A stretch of 64,000 bases of DNA from SAR92 clade bacterium (GTDB taxonomy: Bacteria; Pseudomonadota; Gammaproteobacteria; Pseudomonadales; Porticoccaceae). Under the pieces are notes generated by a model. That model saw only the letters and a program-made list of their open reading frames with translations, ran no database searches and had not been told where the DNA came from. Location: the NCBI GenBank assembly GCA_004211905.1, contig SHBP01000004.1, forward strand, positions 62,001 to 126,000, in the 5' to 3' direction. Below are positions 36,746 to 45,943 of the stretch, in pieces. The stretch's first letter is position 1; each line of letters begins with the position of its first letter. A program made the position numbers and the translations under genes.

Positions 36746-37840
36746 TTGAACTATGCAGAAATCACCGGCTGGGGTAGTTATGTCCCACCGCTTCTTATGA
36801 CTAATGATGATATGAGTAAAATAGTTGATACTAGTGATGAGTGGATATACTCCCGCTCAGGTATCAAGCAGCGTCACTATACTCATGTTTCAACAGGGAA
36901 AATGGCTTGGTTGGCCTGCGAGCGAGCTTTGGCTTCTGCAGGTGTTTCTGCCGAAGAGATTGATTTAATTATTCTGGGCTCTACCACTCCTGAGGAGATT
37001 TGCCCAAATACGGCTAGTTACATTAAGAATGAACTTGGTGCAACTAAAGCTTCAGCTTTCGATCTAAATTCTGCCTGCACTAGTTGGTTTTATGGGGTTA
37101 ATGTTGCTTCTGATATGATAAAGGCGGGGTCAATTAAAAAGGCCCTTGTTGTTGGTTCCGAAAGAATATCTCTGGCGATGGACTGGCAGAAAAGGGAGTC
37201 TTGTTTTTTGTTTGGAGACGGAGCCGGGGCTGTATTGCTTGAGGAGTCACAGACACCTGCTGGATTATTGTCTGGGCACATGAGTTGTGTCCCCGATAGC
37301 CGTGAATGCCTTCATTTACCAAGTTGGGGGATGTCCCCACTCCACTTTACCGATGATCTTTTCATTTCATTAAATTTTGAGGGACAAGAAATTTTTAAAA
37401 GTGCGGTGAAAGGAATGAGTGATTCCATCGCGCAAGTGTTGGAAAAAGAGGGATTGACCCCAAACGACATTGATTTATTTATACCTCATCAAGCAAATTT
37501 TAGAATTATTCAGTCTCTCGCTAAGCGTCTCGACTTCCCTATGGAAAAGGTGGTTGTGCGCATTGATGAATATGCAAATACATCCGCAGCGTCGATTCCA
37601 TTGGCTATGTGTGATGCATTGCAAGATGGCACTATAAAACCAGGAATGACAATCTTGACGGCCACTTTTGGGGCAGGGCTCACCTGTGGTGCAGGTGTCA
37701 TAAAATGGGGAGAGAGAGTGGAGCCCATTGGAATATCGGATAAAAATATTCCAGAATTTGAGGGCACTGTTTTTGATCTAATGGCTGACAGTTTTGTTCA
37801 CTATGGCGTTGATGCCGAGCACCTCCTAACTAAAGCATAA
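36746..37840 (+). CDS. 3-oxoacyl-ACP synthase III (FabH-like)
   Basis: Protein of 364 residues from the TTG at 36746, preceded by GGGGGA at a good spacing; another TTG at 36731 is in frame but has no site. The thiolase-fold triad of KAS III is intact: Cys111 (NSACTSWFYG), His248 (PHQANFRI) and Asn278 (EYANTSAAS). DTSDEWIYSRSGI and FGDGAGAVLL are also family blocks. A tail of about 40 residues after the usual GAGVIKWGE end is extra. It could start fatty acids or make a special acyl chain. It is three bases before dnaE, an unusual position. Confidence 0.88.
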   Translation: MNYAEITGWGSYVPPLLMTNDDMSKIVDTSDEWIYSRSGIKQRHYTHVSTGKMAWLACERALASAGVSAEEIDLIILGSTTPEEICPNTASYIKNELGATKASAFDLNSACTSWFYGVNVASDMIKAGSIKKALVVGSERISLAMDWQKRESCFLFGDGAGAVLLEESQTPAGLLSGHMSCVPDSRECLHLPSWGMSPLHFTDDLFISLNFEGQEIFKSAVKGMSDSIAQVLEKEGLTPNDIDLFIPHQANFRIIQSLAKRLDFPMEKVVVRIDEYANTSAASIPLAMCDALQDGTIKPGMTILTATFGAGLTCGAGVIKWGERVEPIGISDKNIPEFEGTVFDLMADSFVHYGVDAEHLLTKA

Positions 37841-37842
37841 AA

Positions 37843-40800
37843 ATGTCTGCACAATTTGTTCATTTAAGACTCCACTCGGAGTATTCGCTAGTCGATGGAC
37901 TAGTAAGATTGAAACCTTTGGCGGCTAAGGCAGCTGAGTTGCGAATGCCTGCAATAGCGCTAACTGACTTTAATAATTTCTTTGGATTAGTAAAGTTCTA
38001 CAAAGCTGTCCAAGGGGCTGGCGTGAAGCCAATCCTGGGTTCTGATGTTTTAATTGCAGATGAGACTGGTGAAGGCTCTCCTTCCCAATTAGTGTTACTT
38101 ATTAGTAACAACATAGGTTACAAGAACCTCACTACGCTCATTTCTAGAGGCTATCAAGAGGGTCAGCGGCAGGGTATCCCCACTATTAGGCTCTCTTGGT
38201 TAGAAGAGCTTAATGAGGGCTTGATAGCGCTATCTGGCGGGAGGCTAGGGGAGATTGGTATATCCTTAATATCAGGCCGCAGAGGCGACGCGGAAGCATC
38301 ATTGCAGCGATTGATGGCTATTTTTCCTGATAGATTCTATCTCGAATTACAGCGTACTGGACGCCCTGATGAAGAAGACTATCTTCATGCGGCAGTCGAT
38401 TTGGCGGATGGTTTTAGCTGTCCCTTGGTTGCAACCAACGATGTAAGATTTATCGCCGCTGAGGAATATGAGGCTCACGAGGCAAGGGTTTGCATCTACG
38501 AGGGGAGAACTCTAGATGATCCTAGGCGTGAGCGTCGTTATTCTGAGAACCAGTATGTCCGTAGTGCTGAGGAGATGACTGAGCTCTTTTCCGATATCCC
38601 TGAGGCCTTGGAGAACACTCTGGAAATTGCAAAGCGGTGTAATCTTGATTTGCGACTTGGGGAGTATTTTCTGCCGGATTATCCAATTCCAGATGGAATG
38701 ACAATGAGTGAGTTTTTCATTGAAGAGTCTAGGTCCGGATTGTCAGAACGTTTGACCAGCTTGTTTGATCCGTCAGCACCAGACTTTGATGTAAGGCAAA
38801 AAGTTTACCAAGATCGTTTGAATTTTGAATTAGAGATTATCATCGAGATGGGATTTCCCGGGTACTTTCTGATTGTTATGGACTTTATACGTTGGGCTAA
38901 AAATAATGATATTCCTGTTGGCCCGGGTCGCGGATCTGGAGCAGGGTCACTCGTGGCTTATGCTTTAAAAATAACTGACCTAGACCCTATTGAATATGAT
39001 CTGCTATTCGAGCGGTTCCTCAACCCTGAACGTGTGTCTATGCCAGATTTTGATATTGATTTCTGTATGGAGGGTAGAGACCGGGTTATCGCATATGTGG
39101 CAGAACAATATGGACGCGATGCAGTTTCACAGATTGTCACTTTTGGAACCATGGCGGCTAAGGCTGTTGTTAGAGATGTGGCACGGGTTCAGGGTAAGTC
39201 CTATGGTTTGGCTGACAAATTATCCAAGTTAATACCATTTGAAGTAGGTATGACTCTTGACAAAGCAGTTGATCAAGAAGAGGACCTAAGTAAATTTCTC
39301 AAAGCAGATGAGGAGGCCTCTGAGATATGGTCTATGGCTCTTCAGCTAGAAGGGGTCTCGAGAAACTGCGGCAAGCACGCGGGTGGGGTAGTCATAGCGC
39401 CAACACAAATAACCGATTTTGCGCCCATTTATTGTGATGAGAGCGGTGCTGGTGTCGTCACTCAGTTTGATAAGAATGACGTTGAAGATGCCGGTTTGGT
39501 GAAGTTCGATTTTCTAGGTTTGAGGACATTAACAATTATTGATTGGGCTATGAAGATGATCAACAAAACCCGTGAAGATAATGGCGAGGACTTGTTGTTA
39601 CTTGAGAAAATCCCACTTGATGATGCAGATACCTATGGGCTAATGCAACGGGCTGAAACTACAGCGGTATTTCAATTAGAGTCTCGCGGGATGAAGGAAT
39701 TAATCCGTAAGTTAGGTCCTGATCGCTTTGAGGACATTGTTGCGCTGGTAGCCTTATTCCGGCCCGGCCCGCTTCAGTCGGGAATGGTAGATGACTTTAT
39801 TAATCGGAAAAAAGGGCGGGCAGAAGTTAGTTATCCTCATCCACAATACCAACACGAGTGCCTTAAAGCATCTCTGGAGCCCACTTACGGGGTTATCCTA
39901 TATCAAGAACAAGTAATGCAGATCGCGCAGGAGATGGGTGGGTACACGCTGGGGGGAGCCGATTTGCTCCGCCGCGCTATGGGTAAAAAGAATGCCGCTG
40001 AAATGGCGAAACAGCGGGATTTGTTTGTTCAGGGAGCTGTAGGGAAAGGGTTTGCAGAAAACCTCGCCTCTAATATTTTTGACTTGATGGAAAAGTTTGC
40101 TGGATATGGCTTTAATAAATCCCACTCCGCTGCATATGCTTTGGTCGCCTATCAGACAGGTTGGCTTAAAACTCATTATCCAGCAGAGTTTATGGCTGCA
40201 ACCATATCCTCAGATATGGACAAAACAGATAAAGTAGTGACGTTTATTGATGAGTGTAGAGCAATGGATTTGGATTTATTGCCTCCCGATGTTAACAAAG
40301 GGCAATTTCAGTTTAGCGTTGATGAAAGAGGTGGAGTGATCTACGGTTTAGGGGCTATTAAAGGATTAGGGGAAGGTCCAGTAGGAGCAATCATTGAATC
40401 TCGTTTAGACGGAGGTAAATTTAAGGACTTATTCGATTTCTGTGCTCGGGTCGATAGTCGTAAGGTGAACAAACGAGCTCTTGAAGCGATGATTCGTAGC
40501 GGAGCCTTTGATGAAATTGGTCCCGATGGTGAGATTGGTTATAAGCGTTCAGTTATGTTGGCGTGCATGGATGAGGCGGTGAAGCTTGCTGAGCAACATG
40601 TGCGAAATAAAGTTAGCGGAATGGGCGATTTATTTGGAGAGTCCGTCGTTGAGAGCGCCTCAGAGATCAATTACAACGCATATGCAGCAATTCGTACTCT
40701 TACTGATAAGGAGCGCTTAAATGGAGAAAAAGAGACTCTAGGGCTTTATTTGACGGGTCATCCCATCGATGAGTATGAGAACGAATTAAAGGAAATGGTG

Positions 40801-41337
40801 CCTAGTAGGATCGTTGACCTTCGCCCAGGCAAGGATGGGGCTATAGTGTCTGGGATGGTTGTCGGTATGCGTGTTATGAAGAACAAACGAGGTGATAGTT
40901 TTGCCTTCTTAACGCTAGATGATAAAAGTGGGCGAATAGAGTTATCGGTTTGGGCCGATAAATATAATGCTTATCGGGAAATTTTGTCAAAGGACGCACT
41001 TTTAGTCGTTAAGGGTGCTATCTCTGAAGATAGCTTTACAGGTGGGTTAAAAATGGTCGCTGATTCAATTCAATCGATCTATGAGGCTAGATGTAGCAAG
41101 TTACGATGTCTTGAGCTTACAATACCCGCCGACAGCGTTGATTGGGCAGAGAAAGTCCACTCTACTTTAAGTGGATACAGGGATGGTAATTGCAAGATTT
41201 CAGTCGATTATCATCAGGACCACGCTCGTGGAACTCTTTATTTAGGCAATGATTGGAAAATCCAACCACAGGATGAGTTAATTGCTAGGCTCCGAGAGCA
41301 ATTTGGTCAAACTAGTGTGATCATGCGCTATGATTAA
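37843..41337 (+). CDS. dnaE: DNA polymerase III subunit alpha
   Basis: Protein of 1164 residues, the normal length. The N-terminal PHP domain (LRLHSEYSLVDGLVRLKPL) is followed by the polymerase palm with GPGRGSGAGSLVAYAL near 365 and the catalytic PDFDIDFC near 404. A helix-hairpin-helix region and an OB fold (about 990-1070) follow. It is the replicative polymerase subunit. It comes three bases after the ketosynthase and 82 before accA, inside the envelope supercluster. Confidence 0.97.
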   Translation: MSAQFVHLRLHSEYSLVDGLVRLKPLAAKAAELRMPAIALTDFNNFFGLVKFYKAVQGAGVKPILGSDVLIADETGEGSPSQLVLLISNNIGYKNLTTLISRGYQEGQRQGIPTIRLSWLEELNEGLIALSGGRLGEIGISLISGRRGDAEASLQRLMAIFPDRFYLELQRTGRPDEEDYLHAAVDLADGFSCPLVATNDVRFIAAEEYEAHEARVCIYEGRTLDDPRRERRYSENQYVRSAEEMTELFSDIPEALENTLEIAKRCNLDLRLGEYFLPDYPIPDGMTMSEFFIEESRSGLSERLTSLFDPSAPDFDVRQKVYQDRLNFELEIIIEMGFPGYFLIVMDFIRWAKNNDIPVGPGRGSGAGSLVAYALKITDLDPIEYDLLFERFLNPERVSMPDFDIDFCMEGRDRVIAYVAEQYGRDAVSQIVTFGTMAAKAVVRDVARVQGKSYGLADKLSKLIPFEVGMTLDKAVDQEEDLSKFLKADEEASEIWSMALQLEGVSRNCGKHAGGVVIAPTQITDFAPIYCDESGAGVVTQFDKNDVEDAGLVKFDFLGLRTLTIIDWAMKMINKTREDNGEDLLLLEKIPLDDADTYGLMQRAETTAVFQLESRGMKELIRKLGPDRFEDIVALVALFRPGPLQSGMVDDFINRKKGRAEVSYPHPQYQHECLKASLEPTYGVILYQEQVMQIAQEMGGYTLGGADLLRRAMGKKNAAEMAKQRDLFVQGAVGKGFAENLASNIFDLMEKFAGYGFNKSHSAAYALVAYQTGWLKTHYPAEFMAATISSDMDKTDKVVTFIDECRAMDLDLLPPDVNKGQFQFSVDERGGVIYGLGAIKGLGEGPVGAIIESRLDGGKFKDLFDFCARVDSRKVNKRALEAMIRSGAFDEIGPDGEIGYKRSVMLACMDEAVKLAEQHVRNKVSGMGDLFGESVVESASEINYNAYAAIRTLTDKERLNGEKETLGLYLTGHPIDEYENELKEMVPSRIVDLRPGKDGAIVSGMVVGMRVMKNKRGDSFAFLTLDDKSGRIELSVWADKYNAYREILSKDALLVVKGAISEDSFTGGLKMVADSIQSIYEARCSKLRCLELTIPADSVDWAEKVHSTLSGYRDGNCKISVDYHQDHARGTLYLGNDWKIQPQDELIARLREQFGQTSVIMRYD

Positions 41338-41419
41338 ACCAATGCTAGCCAAAGATTTTAGAGATGTTAAACTGCCCACTTTTATCTCCTTGGCGATCTA
41401 AACAGAGAATTTAATTAAG

Positions 41420-42373
41420 ATGAACCTAGATTATTTGTCCTTTGAACAGCCAATTGCTGAACTTGAAGCAAAGATTGAAGAACTCCAGTTAGTTGGTAAT
41501 GATAACGAGCTCAATATTTCTGAAGAAGTCACCAAACTTCGCGTCAAATCTCGGAAGTTGACTGAAAATATATACGCCAAGCTAACACCATGGCAGGTTG
41601 TTCAGGTAGCTAGACATCCCCACCGACCCTATTCCCTCGATTATATCCAGCGTATTTTTACCGACTGGGAAGAGATGCATGGTGACCGCCACTTTGGTGA
41701 TGACAATGCAATTGTCGGTGGTATCGCTAGACTAGCTGACAAGCCTGTTATGGTTATTGGGCAAGAAAAGGGTAGGGGTGTTACTGAAAAAGTGATGCGG
41801 AACTTCGGTATGCCTAAGGCAGAGGGTTATCGCAAGGCGTTGCGTCTAATGGAAACGGCCGAGCGCTTCAAACTACCTATTCTGACATTAATCGACACTC
41901 CGGGGGCCTATCCCGGTATTGATTCTGAAGAGCGTAATATCTCTGAATCAATTGCTCGTAATTTAGCAGTTATGTCACGGCTGAGAACGCCAATTATCTG
42001 TACGGTGATCGGTGAAGGAAGCTCCGGTGGTGCTTTGGGTATTGGTGTTGGAGACAGGGTAAATATGTTGCAGTACAGTACTTACACGGTGATATCACCG
42101 GAAGGCTGTGCCAATATCTTATGGAAGAGTAGCGAAAAAGCATCTGCGGCGGCCGAAGCTATGGGCGTTACCTCAGAGAACTTAGAAAAGCTTAATATTG
42201 TTGATAAAACTATTCCTGAGCCTATGGGCGGTGCTCATCGTGATATTGAAGCCATGAGCTCCAATTTGCGAGATCATCTAATCACTCAATTGGATGAACT
42301 CCAAGCAGTCACAGTGGATGAATTACTGTCTAAGCGGTATGAACGACTAATGAACTACGGCAATCCAAACTGA
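41420..42373 (+). CDS. accA: acetyl-CoA carboxylase carboxyltransferase subunit alpha
   Basis: Protein of 317 residues, full length. The opening [22 protein letters not shown], the block [20 protein letters not shown] near 110 and the carboxyltransferase core [18 protein letters not shown] near 155 are typical. With AccD it moves carboxyl from biotin to acetyl-CoA for fatty acid synthesis. It ends the plus-strand supercluster. tilS, often next, is absent; a minus-strand gene ends 12 bases later. Confidence 0.97.
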   Translation: MNLDYLSFEQPIAELEAKIEELQLVGNDNELNISEEVTKLRVKSRKLTENIYAKLTPWQVVQVARHPHRPYSLDYIQRIFTDWEEMHGDRHFGDDNAIVGGIARLADKPVMVIGQEKGRGVTEKVMRNFGMPKAEGYRKALRLMETAERFKLPILTLIDTPGAYPGIDSEERNISESIARNLAVMSRLRTPIICTVIGEGSSGGALGIGVGDRVNMLQYSTYTVISPEGCANILWKSSEKASAAAEAMGVTSENLEKLNIVDKTIPEPMGGAHRDIEAMSSNLRDHLITQLDELQAVTVDELLSKRYERLMNYGNPN

Positions 42374-42385
42374 TTCTTTTGAACG

Positions 42386-43081
42386 CTAACCATCGTCGAG
42401 CATGGAAATTGCTGCCATTGCGTCGGGATCTTGACTCTTGATTTTGTTGGCGATGTTATGCTGGAAGAAATAGCGAAAAGAGTAGCAGTTTTCTGCAGGG
42501 TATAGACAGCTATCACCGGGAAGTACGGGAGTACTTTCGATCTTATCTTCATTAATGATCATCGCATTTATTTCGCCATTGCTTAAAAGCTGCCAGCTAA
42601 CAACTTCTTTCAATGTAATGCTATGAAAGCTATCCTCCGATAGAACTGCATGGGTGCCGATGCTATCAGGAATCTCTTGGATGATTTCTTCATCAGAGTC
42701 ACATTGATAATCATAATAATCTGCAGCAGTCTCGAGTTCGACGACCTTGTGAAGTGGAGCGTTAAAAAAAAGCTGGTCTACTCCTTGGTCATAATAACCC
42801 TGCCACTGCCCATTCAATGGATCATTGATTTCATCGCACGCCACAAGTTTATCCAGCCAAGGAACTAGGCCGACTACTTCGCCACTAACTTTTAGCCCCC
42901 ACGCCAAAACCTTTACAGAGAATAATTTATCTGGATTTTCTGAATTACTATAAAGAATTTCGAGGCCGTCAAGTTCGGCTGCGAGGCGGATTATACGATT
43001 GTTAGAGAGATCAGAGAGAGGCTTGCGGGTGAAGATGTCGATTACATTGTTATTGGAGTGTTCAAGCACCAATTTGGGCAT
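42386..43081 (-). CDS. hypothetical acidic protein
   Basis: Protein of 231 residues that I do not recognise. It is strongly acidic, with no signal peptide or membrane helix. The middle is rich in Asp, Glu and Tyr (AADYYDYQCDSDEEI) and the N-terminal 30 residues (VLEHSNNNVIDIFTRKPL) look like a short tail before a folded domain. A ribosome site GGAG lies upstream of the ATG at 43081. It converges with accA and is divergent from epmC across a 228-base gap. Confidence 0.7.
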   Translation of the reverse strand: MPKLVLEHSNNNVIDIFTRKPLSDLSNNRIIRLAAELDGLEILYSNSENPDKLFSVKVLAWGLKVSGEVVGLVPWLDKLVACDEINDPLNGQWQGYYDQGVDQLFFNAPLHKVVELETAADYYDYQCDSDEEIIQEIPDSIGTHAVLSEDSFHSITLKEVVSWQLLSNGEINAMIINEDKIESTPVLPGDSCLYPAENCYSFRYFFQHNIANKIKSQDPDAMAAISMLDDG

Positions 43082-43149
43082 AAATATATCTCCTTATAGC
43101 AGCAGTCACATAAATACCTAACACTACATACGGTACTCTACAAATAACA

Positions 43150-43164
43150 AAAGCACAATGCTTT
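43150..43164. promoter_or_regulatory. inverted repeat in the divergent region before epmC
   Basis: AAAGCA-CAA-TGCTTT is a perfect 6-3-6 inverted repeat, overlapped by a second one, CACAA-TGCT-TTGTG (43156-43169 region). It lies 69 bases upstream of the minus-strand hypothetical gene and 146 upstream of epmC. It could be an operator. The rest of the 43082-43309 gap is AT-rich without other recognisable sites. Confidence 0.35.
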
Positions 43165-43309
43165 GTGGTTTATCTCTATACTATTTTCGAATATTCCCTA
43201 AGACATATGGTTTCACGTGGGCTATTTAGCATTACACTTTTGTCCTGTACACTTCACTTGTGCGCTAGTGCAATACACTTGAACAATCGATTGAAAGTCA
43301 AATATCACC

Positions 43310-43864
43310 GTGTCTATTGAATCTGAAAAATTAACTATCATCAGGGCAATATTTGCTGATGAATTCGAAGCAAAATATTCGACGATATTAGTTGGTGGAG
43401 GAAGCGAACCGCTGTATCTTCCAAAAACTAGCGATAATGTGCCAGCTAAAATAATTTATCGGGCAGATTATCTATCTAGCGCACTCCATGAAATAGCGCA
43501 CTGGTGTATCGCTGGGGAAAAGCGTCTTAACATGCAAGACTACGGTTATTGGTATGCTCCTGATGGTCGCAGTGCCGAACAGCAAGGGTTATTTGAGCAA
43601 TCGGAAATCAAACCGCAAGCTTTAGAATGGATGTTCAGTGTTGCCTGTGGCCAAGTATTTCGTCTAAGTACTGATAACTTAAGCCGGAGTGTTGAGTCGC
43701 CTTCTAGTGGTTTGTTTAGCGTGGCCGTTGCAGATCAAGCTCAGCAGTGGTGCGCTAATGATCAGCTACCATCTAGGGGTTTACAGTTTTTAAATGCTCT
43801 CTGTAAATATTTTGGCTTGAACGGAAAGTGTCACTCCCATTATCAGTCAACTAGCACGGCTTAG
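43310..43864 (+). CDS. epmC: elongation factor P hydroxylase
   Basis: Protein of 184 residues of the YfcM/EpmC family. The metal motif HEIAHW puts His60 and His64 in place, followed by RLNMQDYGYWYAPDGRSAEQQ, a strongly conserved family block. It hydroxylates the beta-lysylated lysine of elongation factor P. The start is a GTG with only a weak ribosome site. epmA and epmB are not in this window. The gene is followed by xni after nine bases. Confidence 0.9.
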   Translation: MSIESEKLTIIRAIFADEFEAKYSTILVGGGSEPLYLPKTSDNVPAKIIYRADYLSSALHEIAHWCIAGEKRLNMQDYGYWYAPDGRSAEQQGLFEQSEIKPQALEWMFSVACGQVFRLSTDNLSRSVESPSSGLFSVAVADQAQQWCANDQLPSRGLQFLNALCKYFGLNGKCHSHYQSTSTA

Positions 43865-43873
43865 AGATCAGTG

Positions 43874-44788
43874 ATGCAAGCTTTTTTAGTAGATTCTTCT
43901 ATATACATCTTCCGTAGCTATTTCACGTTGCCTGACAATTGGCACTCAGCTGACCTAAATATGCCGACAAATGCCGTTTATGGTTTTACCAGTTTCATGC
44001 TCGATATTTTGCGACAAAAGAATCCCACCCACATACTGTGCGCTTTCGATGAGAGTCTTGAAACTGGTTTTAGACACCAGTTGGCACCGGACTATAAAGC
44101 AAACCGTGAGTTGCCTGACGAAGCTCTAGCATTCCAGTTAAATGCCTGTCGGCAGGTATGCAGGGTATTGGGCGTAACAGAAATTGCTTCCAACACCTAT
44201 GAGGCGGATGATCTAATTGGTTCAATGGCTAAAACAGCAGGCAATGCGGATATACAGCCGATTATCGTCTCCAGAGACAAAGATCTTATGCAATTGATTG
44301 GCAGTAAGGAGCTTTATTGGGACTTTGGCCGGTCTCAACCCCAAGCTAAAAAAGAGCTAGAGAGTAAGCTCGAGTTGGGTTGCCATCAAATGGCTGACTA
44401 TCTCGCTTTGGTTGGCGATGCCAGTGATAACATTGCAGGTATTCCAGGAATTGGTGACAAAACTGCAAAACAATTATTGAGCCACTTCTCTGATATTGAG
44501 TCTATTCTTGAGCACTTAGACCAACTTGAGGGTCTGCCTATAAGGGGAGCAAGGAAGCTAGCAGATCGCTTTGTTGGAAATCAGGATCAGTTAATGTTAT
44601 CCAAACGGCTTGCGACAATCGAAACTGACATTAAAGATATGCCGGATGTTGAGCAGATCAAATGGCGAGGTGTGCAGGAACAGGCCTTTGAATTGTTTGC
44701 TGAGGAAATGGGCTTTGGTAGCGCGTTTAGCAGTCGTTTGGCTGATCTAAAGAAGCGCCAATTAGGCTCAGGAATGGGAATTAATTAG
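43874..44788 (+). CDS. xni: flap endonuclease Xni / 5'-3' exonuclease
   Basis: Protein of 304 residues from the ATG at 43874, one codon after an in-frame GTG. The N-terminal PIN-like nuclease domain carries Asp residues in AFLVDSSIYIFRSYF, CAFDESLETGFRHQ, YEADDLIGSMA and VSRDKDLMQLIG. The H3TH DNA-binding motif GDASDNIAGIPGIGDKTAKQLL follows near 177-198. This is the stand-alone relative of the Pol I 5' nuclease domain. It abuts pdxB with no gap. Confidence 0.9.
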   Translation: MQAFLVDSSIYIFRSYFTLPDNWHSADLNMPTNAVYGFTSFMLDILRQKNPTHILCAFDESLETGFRHQLAPDYKANRELPDEALAFQLNACRQVCRVLGVTEIASNTYEADDLIGSMAKTAGNADIQPIIVSRDKDLMQLIGSKELYWDFGRSQPQAKKELESKLELGCHQMADYLALVGDASDNIAGIPGIGDKTAKQLLSHFSDIESILEHLDQLEGLPIRGARKLADRFVGNQDQLMLSKRLATIETDIKDMPDVEQIKWRGVQEQAFELFAEEMGFGSAFSSRLADLKKRQLGSGMGIN

Positions 44789-45943
44789 ATGGTCAGTGAG
44801 GGTCGTTTAAAAATCGTAGCTGATCAAAATATGCCTCTTGTAGAGACATTATTCAGCCCATACGGTGACGTACATCTTAAATCTGGTCGTGAGATTACTT
44901 CTTCAGATCTAATTGACGCGGATGTACTTTTGGTCAGATCGGTAACTAGGGTTAGTTGCGATTTGCTTGAGAATTCATCCGTGCGGTTCGTCGGTTCCGC
45001 AACTATTGGTATTGACCATATCGACACAAGCTTTCTGTCGCAATCAGGCATACACTTTGCTTTTGCGCCTGGCTGCAATGCGAATGCTGTGGTTCAGTAT
45101 GATCTTTCGGTTATGTCTCGCTTAGTACCCAATTGGCGAGAAAAACGTGTGGGAATTATTGGTTGTGGTAATGTAGGTAGTCGATTATTTGGAGCTCTAA
45201 AGGATCTAAATGTTAGCTGCAGGGCATATGACCCCTTTTTGACTCCAGATAGTTGTTTCGATTTGTGCGGCTTTGATGAGGTGCTAGCATCAGATATTAT
45301 CTGCGTTCACACCCCCCTGACTCATCATGGAAAATATCCTACTTTTCATCTTATTGGGCCTGATGAGCTATCAAGATTAAAACCTGGAAGCCTATTGCTG
45401 AATGCTGGGCGAGGGGAGGTAGTTAATAATAAGGCTCTTTTGGACTATTTGAGGTCCGGCGGTTCAATTAAAACCGCCCTTGATGTTTGGGAATCTGAGC
45501 CTGAGGTTTGCTTAGAGTTGCTAGAACAGGTCTCTATAGGAACTCCTCACATAGCAGGTAATACCGTTGAGGGTAAGAATAATGGAACCTCTATGGTGTA
45601 TGAGGCATTTCTCAGTTGGGTAGGCGCAACTCATCGTGATGGGACTGAGATCAGCCTCCCACTAATTGAATTGGAGTCTGAGGAGATAATACAGTCCATC
45701 TCAGATGCTATTTTAAGCAGCTATGATCCTCAGCGGGATGATTTAGCTATGCGCACTGCTTTCTCGGGCCTTCAGGAGGGTTCTATAAGGCAGAGGAATG
45801 CGTTCGATGATTTGAGGACAAATTACCCACTCAGGCGGGAATACTCAGGGACATGTGTTGATTTGACACAGTGGCCTAGTAACCCAAGATTGGAAAAAGA
45901 GTTAGATATTCTGGGTTTTCAGTTAGCTGACCCTAAACCCTAA
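44789..45943 (+). CDS. pdxB: erythronate-4-phosphate dehydrogenase
   Basis: Protein of 384 residues of the D-isomer hydroxyacid dehydrogenase family. The NAD motif VGIIGCGNVGSRL is at about 121-133, the catalytic Arg in LLNAGRGEVV near 210, a Glu near 237 and the His in GTPHIAGNTVEGK near 255. The extra C-terminal PdxB dimerisation domain (about 290-384) is present. It works in the DXP-dependent pyridoxal phosphate pathway. The start abuts xni and its end overlaps alaA, tail to tail, by four bases. Confidence 0.95.
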   Translation: MVSEGRLKIVADQNMPLVETLFSPYGDVHLKSGREITSSDLIDADVLLVRSVTRVSCDLLENSSVRFVGSATIGIDHIDTSFLSQSGIHFAFAPGCNANAVVQYDLSVMSRLVPNWREKRVGIIGCGNVGSRLFGALKDLNVSCRAYDPFLTPDSCFDLCGFDEVLASDIICVHTPLTHHGKYPTFHLIGPDELSRLKPGSLLLNAGRGEVVNNKALLDYLRSGGSIKTALDVWESEPEVCLELLEQVSIGTPHIAGNTVEGKNNGTSMVYEAFLSWVGATHRDGTEISLPLIELESEEIIQSISDAILSSYDPQRDDLAMRTAFSGLQEGSIRQRNAFDDLRTNYPLRREYSGTCVDLTQWPSNPRLEKELDILGFQLADPKP

